From Cecembia lonarensis LW9 (lineage in GTDB: Bacteria > Bacteroidota > Bacteroidia > Cytophagales > Cyclobacteriaceae), in the NCBI RefSeq assembly GCF_000298295.1, contig NZ_AMGM01000010.1, forward strand, positions 30,967 to 94,966: a stretch of DNA of 64,000 bases, read 5' to 3'. Of this stretch, positions 7,525 to 15,907 are shown in pieces (the stretch's first letter is position 1; each line of letters starts with the position of its first letter). The translations under genes were made by a program, and so were the position numbers. The notes under the pieces were generated by a model. That model did no database searches. It worked only from the letters and a program-made list of their open reading frames with translations, and was not told the origin of the DNA.

Positions 7525-9519
7525 TCATTGATCCTTAATACATCTGCAAGAAAACCCATTTCTCTTAAAATTTGAAAGATCTCCAAAGTATAGATAAAGA
7601 TCCCCAAAATCTGAATTAACTCCTCGTCCCCAATTAGGAGAAGGGTTTGTGGCCCACCAAGTGGTTCCAAACCCAATTGGTACTGGAAAATTACCCCAAA
7701 CACCATTCCTACTGCTAGCAGGTAAAGCCGTAAAACCACTTTCATTGGTAGCTTCACGATTTGGTTCTTCCCATCCCGATACAGATTTCATTTTTCCTCC
7801 TGCTATACTTCTTCCACCTAAATAATCTGTAAGAATGCCCCATTCCTGATCGGTGGGTACATGCCAACCTTCCGGGCACAAATCCCCAGATTCTACGGCA
7901 AAATAGTTGTACAATTTCCCATAAATCACCCCATTTGATGCATCATTTTCATAATGACACCATGCGGGAGTACTAAGCCCTCTCCATGCATCTCCGTCTT
8001 GGACTTCTGGTATATCTCCACTGAAATTTAAATTCTCAGCAAACCAACACTGACTCCCGATTTCAATAATATTGTAGACTGTACCATCTCGGGGGTCAAT
8101 AAATATTTCAGCTCCTTCGCAACCCACAATTTCCTCCTCTACTTCTAATTTCGCAGAAACTTTCTTTTCTGTTTTATCAAAAAATTGATTGTTGTACACA
8201 ATAGAAAATTCAAAATCCTGTGGTTCTTTTTCAGTCGTGGAAAAAGTAATGAAAAACTTACCTGCTTCCTTTTTTTCGCTACTGGAAACCTTAGCATTAG
8301 AAATACCACTTACGCTCAAATGATCACTGTGAACCCGTAAATTTTTATTGGTAAACGAAGGTAATTCCGAAAAATTACGGCTTTCGTATCCTATTTCAAC
8401 CATCAGCTTGCTTTTTAATTTGTTCCAGCTTTCAAAAAGCTGATCGGTATTGGAAATCAGCTCCTGAATAAATGGATAAGTGGAATTTTTATCACCAGCA
8501 TAAAGCGTTCGGTACTCTCTGTTTAGAATAAGCTCATTGCTTTCATCGTTTTCAAACACATAATCGGCCTTAAAACTCACCCCCAACTCACTATCCTTTA
8601 CCACCAATATTTCATCCCCAAACCTATCAAGAGTTGAAAAGACATTCAAAATATCGGGTAATAAATATCCTAAAGAAATTCCCAAACCTACAGCTGCGCC
8701 TAATGGTCCACCCGCCAGAAAACCCGTTCCAGTACTAGCTAAAATTGTCGGTATTTTACCTACCACAATAATGATGGATTTTACAAAAGCTTTGGAAATT
8801 TCATAAGCTCTTTGCTCATAGTTGCTGACCCCATTGCTTTCCAGACGTGAATTAAAATTAGATGCTATCAGTTCATTGACGGCATTGTTGAGTTCTTCTA
8901 TCCATTCCCTATTTGCCTCCACAAAAAAGGCCAAATCAACCAGTTCCTCCTCCGTAAGCAAAGCAGCTTTTGCCCACTGTTCTTCTGAAAACATCTTCAG
9001 GCTTTGGATGTCCTGAGCCAATTTCGTTTGATCTTCTTTGGATAAAAAAGTAATATTTGATTCCAGCGCATCGAAACTTGCCTTTGAAACCACTTCCATA
9101 CGTTGGAGGTATGTTTTTGGATCCTCTTTTAAATCATGTGGCTTGACCTCGAATTCTAAATCGAACAAACGACTACTTTGACTGAATTGTAGGGTATATT
9201 TCCCTTGGTTGAGCTTAGGAACCACAAAGGACAAATTCCCCTGTGAAAGAAAAAGGTCAAGCTTACTGCCATCTGATAAGGTGCCTTCTTCTATTCCCTC
9301 AGAAAATTGCTCCCCTGAAATGTCGATAGATACCACTTCAAAAATGGAGAACCGCATGTTTTGATTGCCAACATTTAATAACTCACCCTGAGGAGACTCC
9401 TCTTCAGTGATGGCGTCATTGTTCCCATTTTGATCTATAAGCTGTCCTTCCTCTGTATCAAGATTACAGGAAAAAACCATTAAACATAAAATTGAATTGA
9501 ATAGAAAAAACTTTTTCAT
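7525..9519 (-). CDS. FISUMP-domain lipoprotein with glycine-zipper segment
   Basis: The 664-residue protein begins with a lipoprotein signal (LMVFSC, Cys18). Residues 45-125 look like a small beta domain and 130-240 are helical and acidic. Residues 245-292 form a hydrophobic, glycine-rich stretch with STGTGFLAGGPLGAAVGLG, like a glycine zipper or membrane hairpin. Residues from about 465 to the end match the Fibrobacter succinogenes major paralogous domain: GSQCWFAENLN, LCPEGWHVPTDQEW, ESGFTALPAS and a final FSCRCI. FISUMP domains are common in surface proteins of Bacteroidota, with no firm biochemical role. The middle region is unrecognised. No functional partner is adjacent. Confidence 0.8.
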   Translation of the reverse strand: MKKFFLFNSILCLMVFSCNLDTEEGQLIDQNGNNDAITEEESPQGELLNVGNQNMRFSIFEVVSIDISGEQFSEGIEEGTLSDGSKLDLFLSQGNLSFVVPKLNQGKYTLQFSQSSRLFDLEFEVKPHDLKEDPKTYLQRMEVVSKASFDALESNITFLSKEDQTKLAQDIQSLKMFSEEQWAKAALLTEEELVDLAFFVEANREWIEELNNAVNELIASNFNSRLESNGVSNYEQRAYEISKAFVKSIIIVVGKIPTILASTGTGFLAGGPLGAAVGLGISLGYLLPDILNVFSTLDRFGDEILVVKDSELGVSFKADYVFENDESNELILNREYRTLYAGDKNSTYPFIQELISNTDQLFESWNKLKSKLMVEIGYESRNFSELPSFTNKNLRVHSDHLSVSGISNAKVSSSEKKEAGKFFITFSTTEKEPQDFEFSIVYNNQFFDKTEKKVSAKLEVEEEIVGCEGAEIFIDPRDGTVYNIIEIGSQCWFAENLNFSGDIPEVQDGDAWRGLSTPAWCHYENDASNGVIYGKLYNYFAVESGDLCPEGWHVPTDQEWGILTDYLGGRSIAGGKMKSVSGWEEPNREATNESGFTALPASSRNGVWGNFPVPIGFGTTWWATNPSPNWGRGVNSDFGDLYLYFGDLSNFKRNGFSCRCIKDQ

Positions 9520-9838
9520 TGAATCTGTAAGTTAAAAGAAAGTTAAAACAGGATCTAAAAGTAATATAAAATTACTTTTTATAAAATTTTATTTGGAAAT
9601 ATTGAATTATACCTATTTTTTTAATATTTGAAAATTATAATTGAACAATGATAAATGCATTTTTTTACGCTATTTTTGCTGTTTTTCACAAATAATATTT
9701 TTCAATAAATTGCATAGCCTATCCGTTTATCCTATCTTTTTCCCTCTTTAACTAAGTAAAATTCTTATTGAGTTAACATCAGATTAATTTAGAAATCAGG
9801 TTGGTCGAAAATCAGCATTTGTAAAATTTTATAAGTAT
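9520..9838. other. AT-rich divergent intergenic region
   Basis: This gap separates two divergent genes and is very AT-rich. A perfect -7 box TATTTTTG (TAnnTTTG) occurs on the plus strand at 9671-9678, but no TTTG lies at the right distance upstream. If used it would give the oxidoreductase a leader of about 155 nt. Nothing else is evident. Confidence 0.35.
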
Positions 9839-11290
9839 ATGAAAAAAAATAAACCCAACAATTCCAGAAGGGACTTTATCAAGGCATCGGCCACAGCCCT
9901 GGCCGGATTTTATTTTGTACCTAGACACGTACTCGGAGGACCGGGATATATCGCCCCCTCTGACCGCTTAAGAGTCGCCGGAATAGGTGTAGGTGGCATG
10001 GGTGGTGGAGATGTGAGAGGGGTATTTGCTTCTGGGAAGGCGGATTTTGTGGCCCTCTGCGATGTGGACACCAATAGGGCCAAAGGCAGTGTAGACGCCC
10101 ATCCCAAAGCCAAATTCTATAAAGATTACAGAGAAATGCTCGAAAAAGAGCATAAAAATATCGATGCGGTGACCATCTCCACCCCTGACCACATGCATGC
10201 AGTGCAGGCCATGGCCGCCATGCAACTGGGCAAACATGTGTATGTACAAAAACCTCTCACCCATAACATTTATGAGGCCAGGATGCTGACAGAAGCGGAG
10301 CAAAAATACAAGGTAGTCACCCAGATGGGTAACCAAGGTTCCTCCGGTGACGGCGTGCGCCAAATGGTAGAATGGTACAATGCCGGACTGATTGGGGAAG
10401 CTACCCGGGTCTATTGCTGGACAGACCGTCCCGTATGGCCTCAGGGTATTCCCTGGCCAACAGCTACTGCCACGCCTCCAGCCAACCTGGACTGGAACCT
10501 ATGGCTCGGAGTAGCGCCCTATAGGGACTATGTAGATAACCTCCATCCTTTCAACTGGAGGGGTTGGTGGGATTATGGCACAGGCGCCCTGGGTGACATG
10601 GCCTGCCACAATATGGAAGCACCTTTCCGGGTGCTCGGACTGGACTATCCTGTGGCAGCGGAGTGTAGCGTAGGATCTGTCTATGTGGGCGAATTCCAAA
10701 GAGGTTACTTCCCTGAAAGCTGTCCTCCCTCCTCCCATATTACCCTACGCTTCAAGCGGGAAGGTAAGGAAGACCTGCGATTCCATTGGATAGACGGGGG
10801 CATACAGCCCAGCAGGCCGGATGAACTGGGACCGAATGAGGTAATGGGCGATGGCGGCAATGGGGTCATTATCGAAGGCACCAAAGGCAAGATGATGTGC
10901 GGCACTTATGGAGCAAATCCACAACTCCTTCCGACTTCCAGGACCAAGGAAGTCGATGTTCCCCAGACCGAGTACAGAGTACCTGGAGGTGCTGGTGGAC
11001 ATTACAACAACTGGGTGGAAGCCTGTATAGCTGGTTATGGCAGCAAGGAATTCGAGCGTTTGAGTTCGCCCTTCTCCGTAGCAGGGCCCCTGACCGAGTC
11101 TGTGCTAATGGGCAACCTGGCCATCCGCAGCTATGACTACAGGGAACCCAGGAATGACGGTTCCAACCGCTTCAATTACCCTGGCAGAGGCATTCAGTTG
11201 GTTTGGGACGGTCCCAATATGAAAGTCACCAACTTCGAACCAGCCAATCAGTTTGTAAAAAGGAAGTATAGAGAAGGTTGGAGTTTGTAG
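9839..11290 (+). CDS. Gfo/Idh/MocA-family oxidoreductase, Tat-exported
   Basis: This NAD(P)-dependent sugar or polyol oxidoreductase has 483 residues. The N-terminus carries a twin-arginine signal, SRRDFIKASATALAGF, so export is expected. The Rossmann motif is GIGVGGMGGGDV near residue 50, and the family signature YVQKPLTHN is near 138, its Lys being the usual catalytic lysine. The C-terminal half has the alpha/beta substrate domain (NWRGWWDYGTGALGDMACHN). Proteins of this type are abundant in Bacteroidota and Planctomycetota, and the substrate is generally unknown. A strong terminator lies at 11385-11433. The gene is monocistronic. Confidence 0.9.
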   Translation: MKKNKPNNSRRDFIKASATALAGFYFVPRHVLGGPGYIAPSDRLRVAGIGVGGMGGGDVRGVFASGKADFVALCDVDTNRAKGSVDAHPKAKFYKDYREMLEKEHKNIDAVTISTPDHMHAVQAMAAMQLGKHVYVQKPLTHNIYEARMLTEAEQKYKVVTQMGNQGSSGDGVRQMVEWYNAGLIGEATRVYCWTDRPVWPQGIPWPTATATPPANLDWNLWLGVAPYRDYVDNLHPFNWRGWWDYGTGALGDMACHNMEAPFRVLGLDYPVAAECSVGSVYVGEFQRGYFPESCPPSSHITLRFKREGKEDLRFHWIDGGIQPSRPDELGPNEVMGDGGNGVIIEGTKGKMMCGTYGANPQLLPTSRTKEVDVPQTEYRVPGGAGGHYNNWVEACIAGYGSKEFERLSSPFSVAGPLTESVLMGNLAIRSYDYREPRNDGSNRFNYPGRGIQLVWDGPNMKVTNFEPANQFVKRKYREGWSL

Positions 11291-11321
11291 GACTCGATAA
11301 GATAACAAAAATCCTTTCCTA

Positions 11322-11376
11322 GATATTGATGAAAACTAGGGATATTTGTGGATATTGATTGATATTGAGGGATATT
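11322..11376. repeat. GATATT array with 10-bp phasing
   Basis: GATATT occurs at 11322, 11341, 11351, 11361 and 11371. The last four are spaced exactly 10 bp apart, with four variable bases between them. The array lies just after the oxidoreductase stop and just before its terminator. Confidence 0.75.
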
Positions 11377-11384
11377 ATGTTAGA

Positions 11385-11433
11385 AAAATTGAAAGCCTGG
11401 AGTGGATGCTTCGGGCTTTCAATTTTCTATTTT
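11385..11433 (+). terminator. Rho-independent terminator of the oxidoreductase gene
   Basis: A 13-bp stem pairs AAAATTGAAAGCC (11385-11397) with GGCTTTCAATTTT (11414-11426), followed by a T-rich tail. It is positioned about 95 bp after the stop at 11290. Confidence 0.75.
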
Positions 11434-11470
11434 CAGTTTTTAAGACCCTAAAGAGCTCGATTTCTAGATT

Positions 11471-11540
11471 CGACCCCATCGGGGTCGCATGTTTGTAGCA
11501 AGCGCGTTGATCCTATAAATATATGACCCCTTCGGGGTCA
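11471..11540. repeat. REP-like pair of GACCCC/GGGGTC palindromes
   Basis: Two palindromes, CGACCCC-ATC-GGGGTCG (11471-11487) and TGACCCC-TTC-GGGGTCA (11524-11540), flank a 36-bp spacer beginning CATGTTTGTAG. This arrangement resembles short dispersed palindromic repeats seen in Bacteroidota intergenic DNA. No transposase is nearby. Confidence 0.7.
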
Positions 11541-11576
11541 AACCTCCCATTCTTGATCTGTTCAAATTTTCAAGAA

Positions 11577-11632
11577 CTACCTCTCTACCCCTTAATCCAT
11601 AAACTCTAAACCAATCCTCTAACTGACTTTTG
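11577..11632. repeat. Degenerate 7-bp-period array
   Basis: Eight heptads keep phase: CTACCTC, TCTACCC, CTTAATC, CATAAAC, TCTAAAC, CAATCCT, CTAACTG, ACTTTTG. A further tract at 11800-11827 (TTTTACC, TTTTACA, TTTTGAA, AAACTCA) lies just before the stop of the next minus-strand gene. The rest of the gap (11291-11850) has no credible gene. Confidence 0.55.
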
Positions 11633-11850
11633 TTTTCTTTTGTATCTTTTGTGGTTAAAAATATAATTTGTAGTGTTTTAAAGTTTGGTATGCTTTGCGA
11701 TCGCTGCGCACTCCTTTGCACTCGCTGCGTGAACCCATCCTTTTGGTTTCTTTCAAGGACCGCCATATTAAAATGTAACGGACACAACGGAAATCCTCAT
11801 TTTACCTTTTACATTTTGAAAAACTCAGTGCATCACTTTTGTCCTGGCGC

Positions 11851-13590
11851 TTATGGCCTAACCATACAGCCATTTTCAATCACAGGTTCGTCTCCAATCC
11901 TTCTTCTTTCTTTTGGAGGTTCAGCATCAGGAGGTAATGCGGGAAATTGGTCTGTATCCAGTTCCAGGCGCTGCCCGTCTGCCATTAATCTTTCTCTCAA
12001 CCTTGGATAAGGGAGATCATGCAAGTCCGTGTTTGTTTCCAAAGCCATGCCCGCTGCTATTGCTGCCGACTGCCCTAAAATCATAAAAACAGGCTCCATC
12101 CGAATGGAACCATAAGCAATATGGGAAGAGGATACCGCACAGGTAACCAATAAATTGTCACATTCATTTTTCTTGGGCAGGATACAGCCATAAGGAATAA
12201 TATAAGGTCCGCCTGTACCTTCTTCTATATTGCCCTCATTCTGCACACAGCCCATAGGGGTGATATAGCGTTGTACATTGTGGGAATCCATGGTATAGGA
12301 ACCCATACCAATGGCCTGATCCGACAATTTCACCCTGCGGCAATCCTGCTCGGTCATTACGTACTCCCCTACCATCCTTCTCGCTTCCCGCACATAGATG
12401 TTTGTGGGCCAATGTCCGTTATCAGTAAACTCATCCATGGCCAAGCCCCATTTGCTTACTTCCACTCGGACCTCGCTCGGAATCCTGGGATGGTTGGCCA
12501 AAGTCCACATCAACCCTTTTTGATAATGCTCCTGTTCGGCTATGATGCTGGCCCTTTCTGCATAATTTCCATTGGGATAGCCATAGTTGATCCCGATTTT
12601 ATTGGTAGAAATTCCCCAGCGGTTGTTGGTGTCTGTTTTCCGGTTGGGCATCATATGGGGCAACCAGGGAATACGATTCTCCCCTGCCTCGAAATTGCGG
12701 AACAGCAGTTCATACTCCAGTTCCTCATAGCCCTCCGGTTTTTCAAAAGGCACCTTATTGGCTTCTACATCTGTTAGGCACATGCGGAAACAATAAGCCT
12801 GAATGCGGTGGTCTCCTTCAAAATCCTTTCCCGGATCTTCACCGGAGACACCCGGTAAAATACCACTGCGCGGATTGCCGGTTTCCACATAAGGATCCAC
12901 AAAACCTGGAATGATATGGTAATGGGTCCTGACCTTTTGAATTCCATTTAAGGTTTCTCCATAAACGGCATTGGCTTCTCTACCAACGTGATAGGAAACA
13001 CCCGCCATCGCCATTAGGTCTCCCTCATAGGTGGCATCGATAAAAATTTTGCCTTCATACACATTCCCACTTTCAGTAACAATGGAGGAAATACTGCCTC
13101 CTCTTTTATTGACTCCATTACTGCCAAGAATCAAGCGCTCATTGATCAAAAGGGGGATATTATGTTCCTGCAGCATGGCCTGATATACCGCCATGGCTGC
13201 ACTGGGTTCAAAAAACCAGGAGGTATCATTGGCCCCGACAATTTTGGGTTCCTCATACTTCCAGATGGATTCATCTTTATAATACTCCCGGAGTCTTTGG
13301 TAAAATCCCCTGGACATACCCCCAATCGCATCTGCATACCCCAAATCCGTGGCGCCCAAACCAGCAGTGGTCAAACCTCCAATATGGCTGGATGGTTCTA
13401 CCAAGATACAGGAAAGGCCCATTTGTGCTACTTTTACAGCAGCGATGATCCCTGCCGAGGTGGCTCCATAAATGACCACTTCATACCTGTCTTCCGGAGA
13501 TTGACAACTTTTTAAATAAGCAGGGACTATCAGTCCACTGGACAAAATGGCGGTGCTTTTAAGGAATGCTCTTCTGTCTAATTTTTGCAT
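11851..13590 (-). CDS. FAD-dependent oxidoreductase, Tat-type secreted
   Basis: The 579-residue protein belongs to the FAD_oxidored family, large secreted flavoproteins usually of unknown substrate. It opens with a twin-arginine-like signal, DRRAFLKSTAILSSG, and a possible lipobox Cys in LKSCQ. The dinucleotide-binding fold begins at residue 37 with VVIYGATSAGIIAAV and continues to VEPSSHIGGLTTAGLG, where the GGL-T motif is typical. IFIDATYEGDLMAMAG is another strongly conserved family block. It faces the Gfo/Idh/MocA gene convergently. Such enzymes often act in sugar or polyphenol oxidation loci, but nothing here shows the substrate. Confidence 0.85.
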   Translation of the reverse strand: MQKLDRRAFLKSTAILSSGLIVPAYLKSCQSPEDRYEVVIYGATSAGIIAAVKVAQMGLSCILVEPSSHIGGLTTAGLGATDLGYADAIGGMSRGFYQRLREYYKDESIWKYEEPKIVGANDTSWFFEPSAAMAVYQAMLQEHNIPLLINERLILGSNGVNKRGGSISSIVTESGNVYEGKIFIDATYEGDLMAMAGVSYHVGREANAVYGETLNGIQKVRTHYHIIPGFVDPYVETGNPRSGILPGVSGEDPGKDFEGDHRIQAYCFRMCLTDVEANKVPFEKPEGYEELEYELLFRNFEAGENRIPWLPHMMPNRKTDTNNRWGISTNKIGINYGYPNGNYAERASIIAEQEHYQKGLMWTLANHPRIPSEVRVEVSKWGLAMDEFTDNGHWPTNIYVREARRMVGEYVMTEQDCRRVKLSDQAIGMGSYTMDSHNVQRYITPMGCVQNEGNIEEGTGGPYIIPYGCILPKKNECDNLLVTCAVSSSHIAYGSIRMEPVFMILGQSAAIAAGMALETNTDLHDLPYPRLRERLMADGQRLELDTDQFPALPPDAEPPKERRRIGDEPVIENGCMVRP

Positions 13591-13711
13591 AATATGTCGA
13601 GGTATTAATGGCTAAAGCTCTACGCTAATCAAAATATTGAAAAATTAGCTGAGGACAAAGTATGGCTAAATTCTAAGTGAGATTTGCTAAAAATTTATGG
13701 AATTCCTACCG

Positions 13712-13818
13712 TTCCATTGGCAGATAAGAGTAACCGTCATTCTGAGTGAGGAACGAGCGAAGAATCTCCCATAGTTTAGGAGATGCTTCGACTCCGCAGG
13801 CTCCGCTCAGCATGACGC
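13712..13818. repeat. Dispersed intergenic repeat with GTCATTCTGAG ends
   Basis: The element begins with a 35-bp block that is found again, inverted, at 18955-18989 with about six mismatches. The core of 19 bases, including AACCGTCATTCTGAG, is identical. The other end reads CTCAGCATGAC, nearly the inverse of GTCATTCTGAG, so the whole forms an imperfect long palindrome. Elements with this motif are familiar in Bacteroidota intergenic DNA. Confidence 0.75.
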
Positions 13819-13884
13819 TTCAACAACAGTCATTACCCTTTCTGTACATTTTCTCTAATGTTAAAGACTCGGTATGACAAGAAA

Positions 13885-13931
13885 AGGCCTATCTAAATAG
13901 CCATCCATAGGATAGCTAATCAGATAGGCCT
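13885..13931 (-). terminator. Long hairpin terminator of the S10 peptidase gene
   Basis: AGGCCTATCT (13885-13894) pairs perfectly with AGATAGGCCT (13922-13931). An inner stem (AGC-ATCC/GGAT-AGCT) extends the helix. On the minus strand the stem is followed by TTTTCTT, so it fits the 3' end of the S10 peptidase transcript about 130 nt after its stop. Confidence 0.75.
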
Positions 13932-13949
13932 CTAATCTTCTTTAAAATT

Positions 13950-14058
13950 GAATTCTTATTTCTTGTGTCTTGTGTCTTATGTCTAATCTCTCGCTTCTCG
14001 CTCCTACTTGCAGCAGGCAAGGCTAATCTCCTACCTAAAGGCAGGCAAGCTCGCCTCT
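13950..14058. repeat. Degenerate 7-bp tandem array abutting a stop codon
   Basis: Eight heptads run in phase from 13950 to 14005: GAATTCT, TATTTCT, TGTGTCT twice, TATGTCT, AATCTCT, CGCTTCT, CGCTCCT. They are mostly of the form YRNNTCT, as at 4013-4090. A 46-bp insert containing two copies of GCAGGCAAG follows, then another unit CGCCTCT just before the S10 peptidase stop (14062-14064). Confidence 0.8.
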
Positions 14059-14061
14059 CTC

Positions 14062-15546
14062 CTACCAGTACTTCGCTGGCTGATCCTTTGGAGGAATGGT
14101 TTTCAAGATAAACTGTCTAACGTCCTCATTGGAATTCTTCAAATCTTCCGCTCTCAGGTACATCATGTGACCGCTTCTGTAACCTTTGAAGCTCATTCTG
14201 TCCTGCAATTTTCCCGCAGGGTCCATTTGCCACATGTTGTATTTGGCATTGAAGTAATCCGTACCGCCGTCAAAATAACCGGATTGGGTCATCACATGCA
14301 GGAAAGGGTTCTGCAACATAGCCTGAGCCAATTGCATCCCAGTATTGTCATTGCTTCTGTCCCAAGGATGAACTGGACCAAAGAGATAATAAGTCAGGTC
14401 AGTCTCGTATTTCAGGATATTTTTAGCATAGTAGTTCATCGCTGGAGAAAAAGCATGGTTCCAAGCAGTCAAGGCAGGATCATAATCGTATCTTTCACCC
14501 GCATCGGTCTGGTCAATACCTCTATAACGGCTATCCAATCGACCAACAGTCAATCCTTTATCACGCATCAATTCCTTCCAGTAGAAGCTGGTAGGCACTG
14601 CCAGGGCATGCTGCAGGAAAACCTCCTCTTTGATACCAGAATAATAAGCCATCTTTTTGGCGATAGCCTTTCTTTCTGCCTCAGGCAATGCACCTCCTTT
14701 GGCAATAGCAGGCAATACCACATCTAAAGTGTATTGCTCCACTTCAGGCAGGATATCATCTAGGTCTTTTGCCTGAAGGTCTGCTGGCAATACTTTATGG
14801 TACCAAGCAGTAGCCGCGAAATAAGGCAAGTAGTTGGCTTTGGCCACAGGACCACTTCTGTCCAATCCTAATCCTGTCGGAGAAACCAAAATCACGCCAT
14901 TAAGGTACATCCAATGGGCATTCTGTAATTCACTTGCCAAGCCGGAAACCCTGGTGGTACCATAACTTTCACCAATCAGGTATTTTGGAGAAGGCCAACG
15001 GTTTTGTCTGGTCACAAAGGTCTTCACCCAATCAGCCAAATACTTCACATCAGAATTGATGCCAAAGAAAGTAGACCTTGGTGTTTCCTTGTCTACAATT
15101 CTGGAGTAACCGGTATTGACCGGATCAATGTACACGATGTCCGCTACATCCAGGATAGAATGTGGATTTTGCTTCACTCCATATGGTTGCAAAGGGTAAC
15201 CCTCATCATCAATGTTCAACACATAAGGGCCAGTATAGGCCAGGTGCATCCAAAGAGAACCTGAACCAGGTCCTCCATTAAAGGAGAATACCAAAGGACG
15301 GGTGCTTTTATCCGTTACATCGGTTCTTTCATAATACGTATAAAACAAGGTGGCTACGGCTTTGCCATCTTCATTCCATACGGGCATGGTACCGGCAGTA
15401 GCTTTATAAGGAACTCTGTTACCTTTGATGGTCACGGTACCATTGGTTACTGATGAGGATTCTACTTTGATGTCTCTGGTTTCCTGTGCCTGCGCATATA
15501 GCACGGCAAAAACCAGCATAAATAACGTCAGTAAGTTTCTTTTCAT
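14062..15546 (-). CDS. Secreted S10-family serine carboxypeptidase
   Basis: The 494-residue protein has a Sec signal ending near AQAQ at residue 21. It belongs to peptidase family S10 (alpha/beta hydrolase fold), which removes C-terminal residues from peptides, usually at acid pH. SFNGGPGSGSLWMHL near residue 88 is the oxyanion-hole motif and LIGESYGTTR near 190 holds the nucleophile serine. The likely acid is in GYFDGGTDY and the likely histidine in RSGHMMY near the C-terminus. It is divergent from the S9 peptidase, so the two may serve peptide scavenging in the periplasm or outside the cell. Upstream is a small AAGG-rich 7-bp array. Confidence 0.9.
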   Translation of the reverse strand: MKRNLLTLFMLVFAVLYAQAQETRDIKVESSSVTNGTVTIKGNRVPYKATAGTMPVWNEDGKAVATLFYTYYERTDVTDKSTRPLVFSFNGGPGSGSLWMHLAYTGPYVLNIDDEGYPLQPYGVKQNPHSILDVADIVYIDPVNTGYSRIVDKETPRSTFFGINSDVKYLADWVKTFVTRQNRWPSPKYLIGESYGTTRVSGLASELQNAHWMYLNGVILVSPTGLGLDRSGPVAKANYLPYFAATAWYHKVLPADLQAKDLDDILPEVEQYTLDVVLPAIAKGGALPEAERKAIAKKMAYYSGIKEEVFLQHALAVPTSFYWKELMRDKGLTVGRLDSRYRGIDQTDAGERYDYDPALTAWNHAFSPAMNYYAKNILKYETDLTYYLFGPVHPWDRSNDNTGMQLAQAMLQNPFLHVMTQSGYFDGGTDYFNAKYNMWQMDPAGKLQDRMSFKGYRSGHMMYLRAEDLKNSNEDVRQFILKTIPPKDQPAKYW

Positions 15547-15907
15547 AGTGTTTTTTTCATTTAATACTGTTTAAATATACCAACACTGGATTTGAAACGC
15601 ATCTGATTTATATGGAGGGGAAAGAGATTGTGATAAGTGGGATTTCGAAAGGTGGAAGTTGGAAGGATGTGTCAAGTAAAACCAGGCCGTCAAGGCACCA
15701 TTAAGAAGGTAAAAGGCTAAAGGTAAAAGGGGGAACATGGTGAGTTTTAAAGGTTGGTTCATTTTAAGGCAAAAGTTTTTTGGGGGAATTGTGCCAGAGG
15801 CAGCGGGTGTGGATAGTTTTCATGATTGCTAAAAACCTAATTTTCCATCAGCGGTTATCCATTAACCCGACTTTGTTTTAGTTTCGGGGTCATAAAATTG
15901 ATGAGTT
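15547..15907. other. Divergent region between two secreted peptidases
   Basis: No gene is credible here. The region contains a short 7-bp array at 15706-15733 and a purine-rich stretch before it. A near-match to the -7 promoter box, TAGTTTCG, lies about 20 bp before the S9 peptidase start, without a matching -33 element. Confidence 0.5.
15706..15733. repeat. Short 7-bp tandem array
   Basis: Four heptads in perfect phase read AAGGTAA, AAGGCTA, AAGGTAA, AAGGGGG on the plus strand. Here the purine-rich strand is plus and the tract lies 5' of both neighbouring genes, unlike the other arrays. Confidence 0.65.

Larger units (their letters stand above)
13591..14061. other. Repeat-rich intergenic region without a gene
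   Basis: The 471-bp gap holds a dispersed repeat (13712-13818), a long minus-strand terminator hairpin (13885-13931) and a 7-bp-period array (13950-14058). No coding frame is credible. Confidence 0.7.

Noticed and set aside
11464..11787. Minus-strand 107-residue ORF
   Set aside because: It runs through two REP-like palindromes and a 7-bp array, and its composition follows the repeats. It is not a protein gene.
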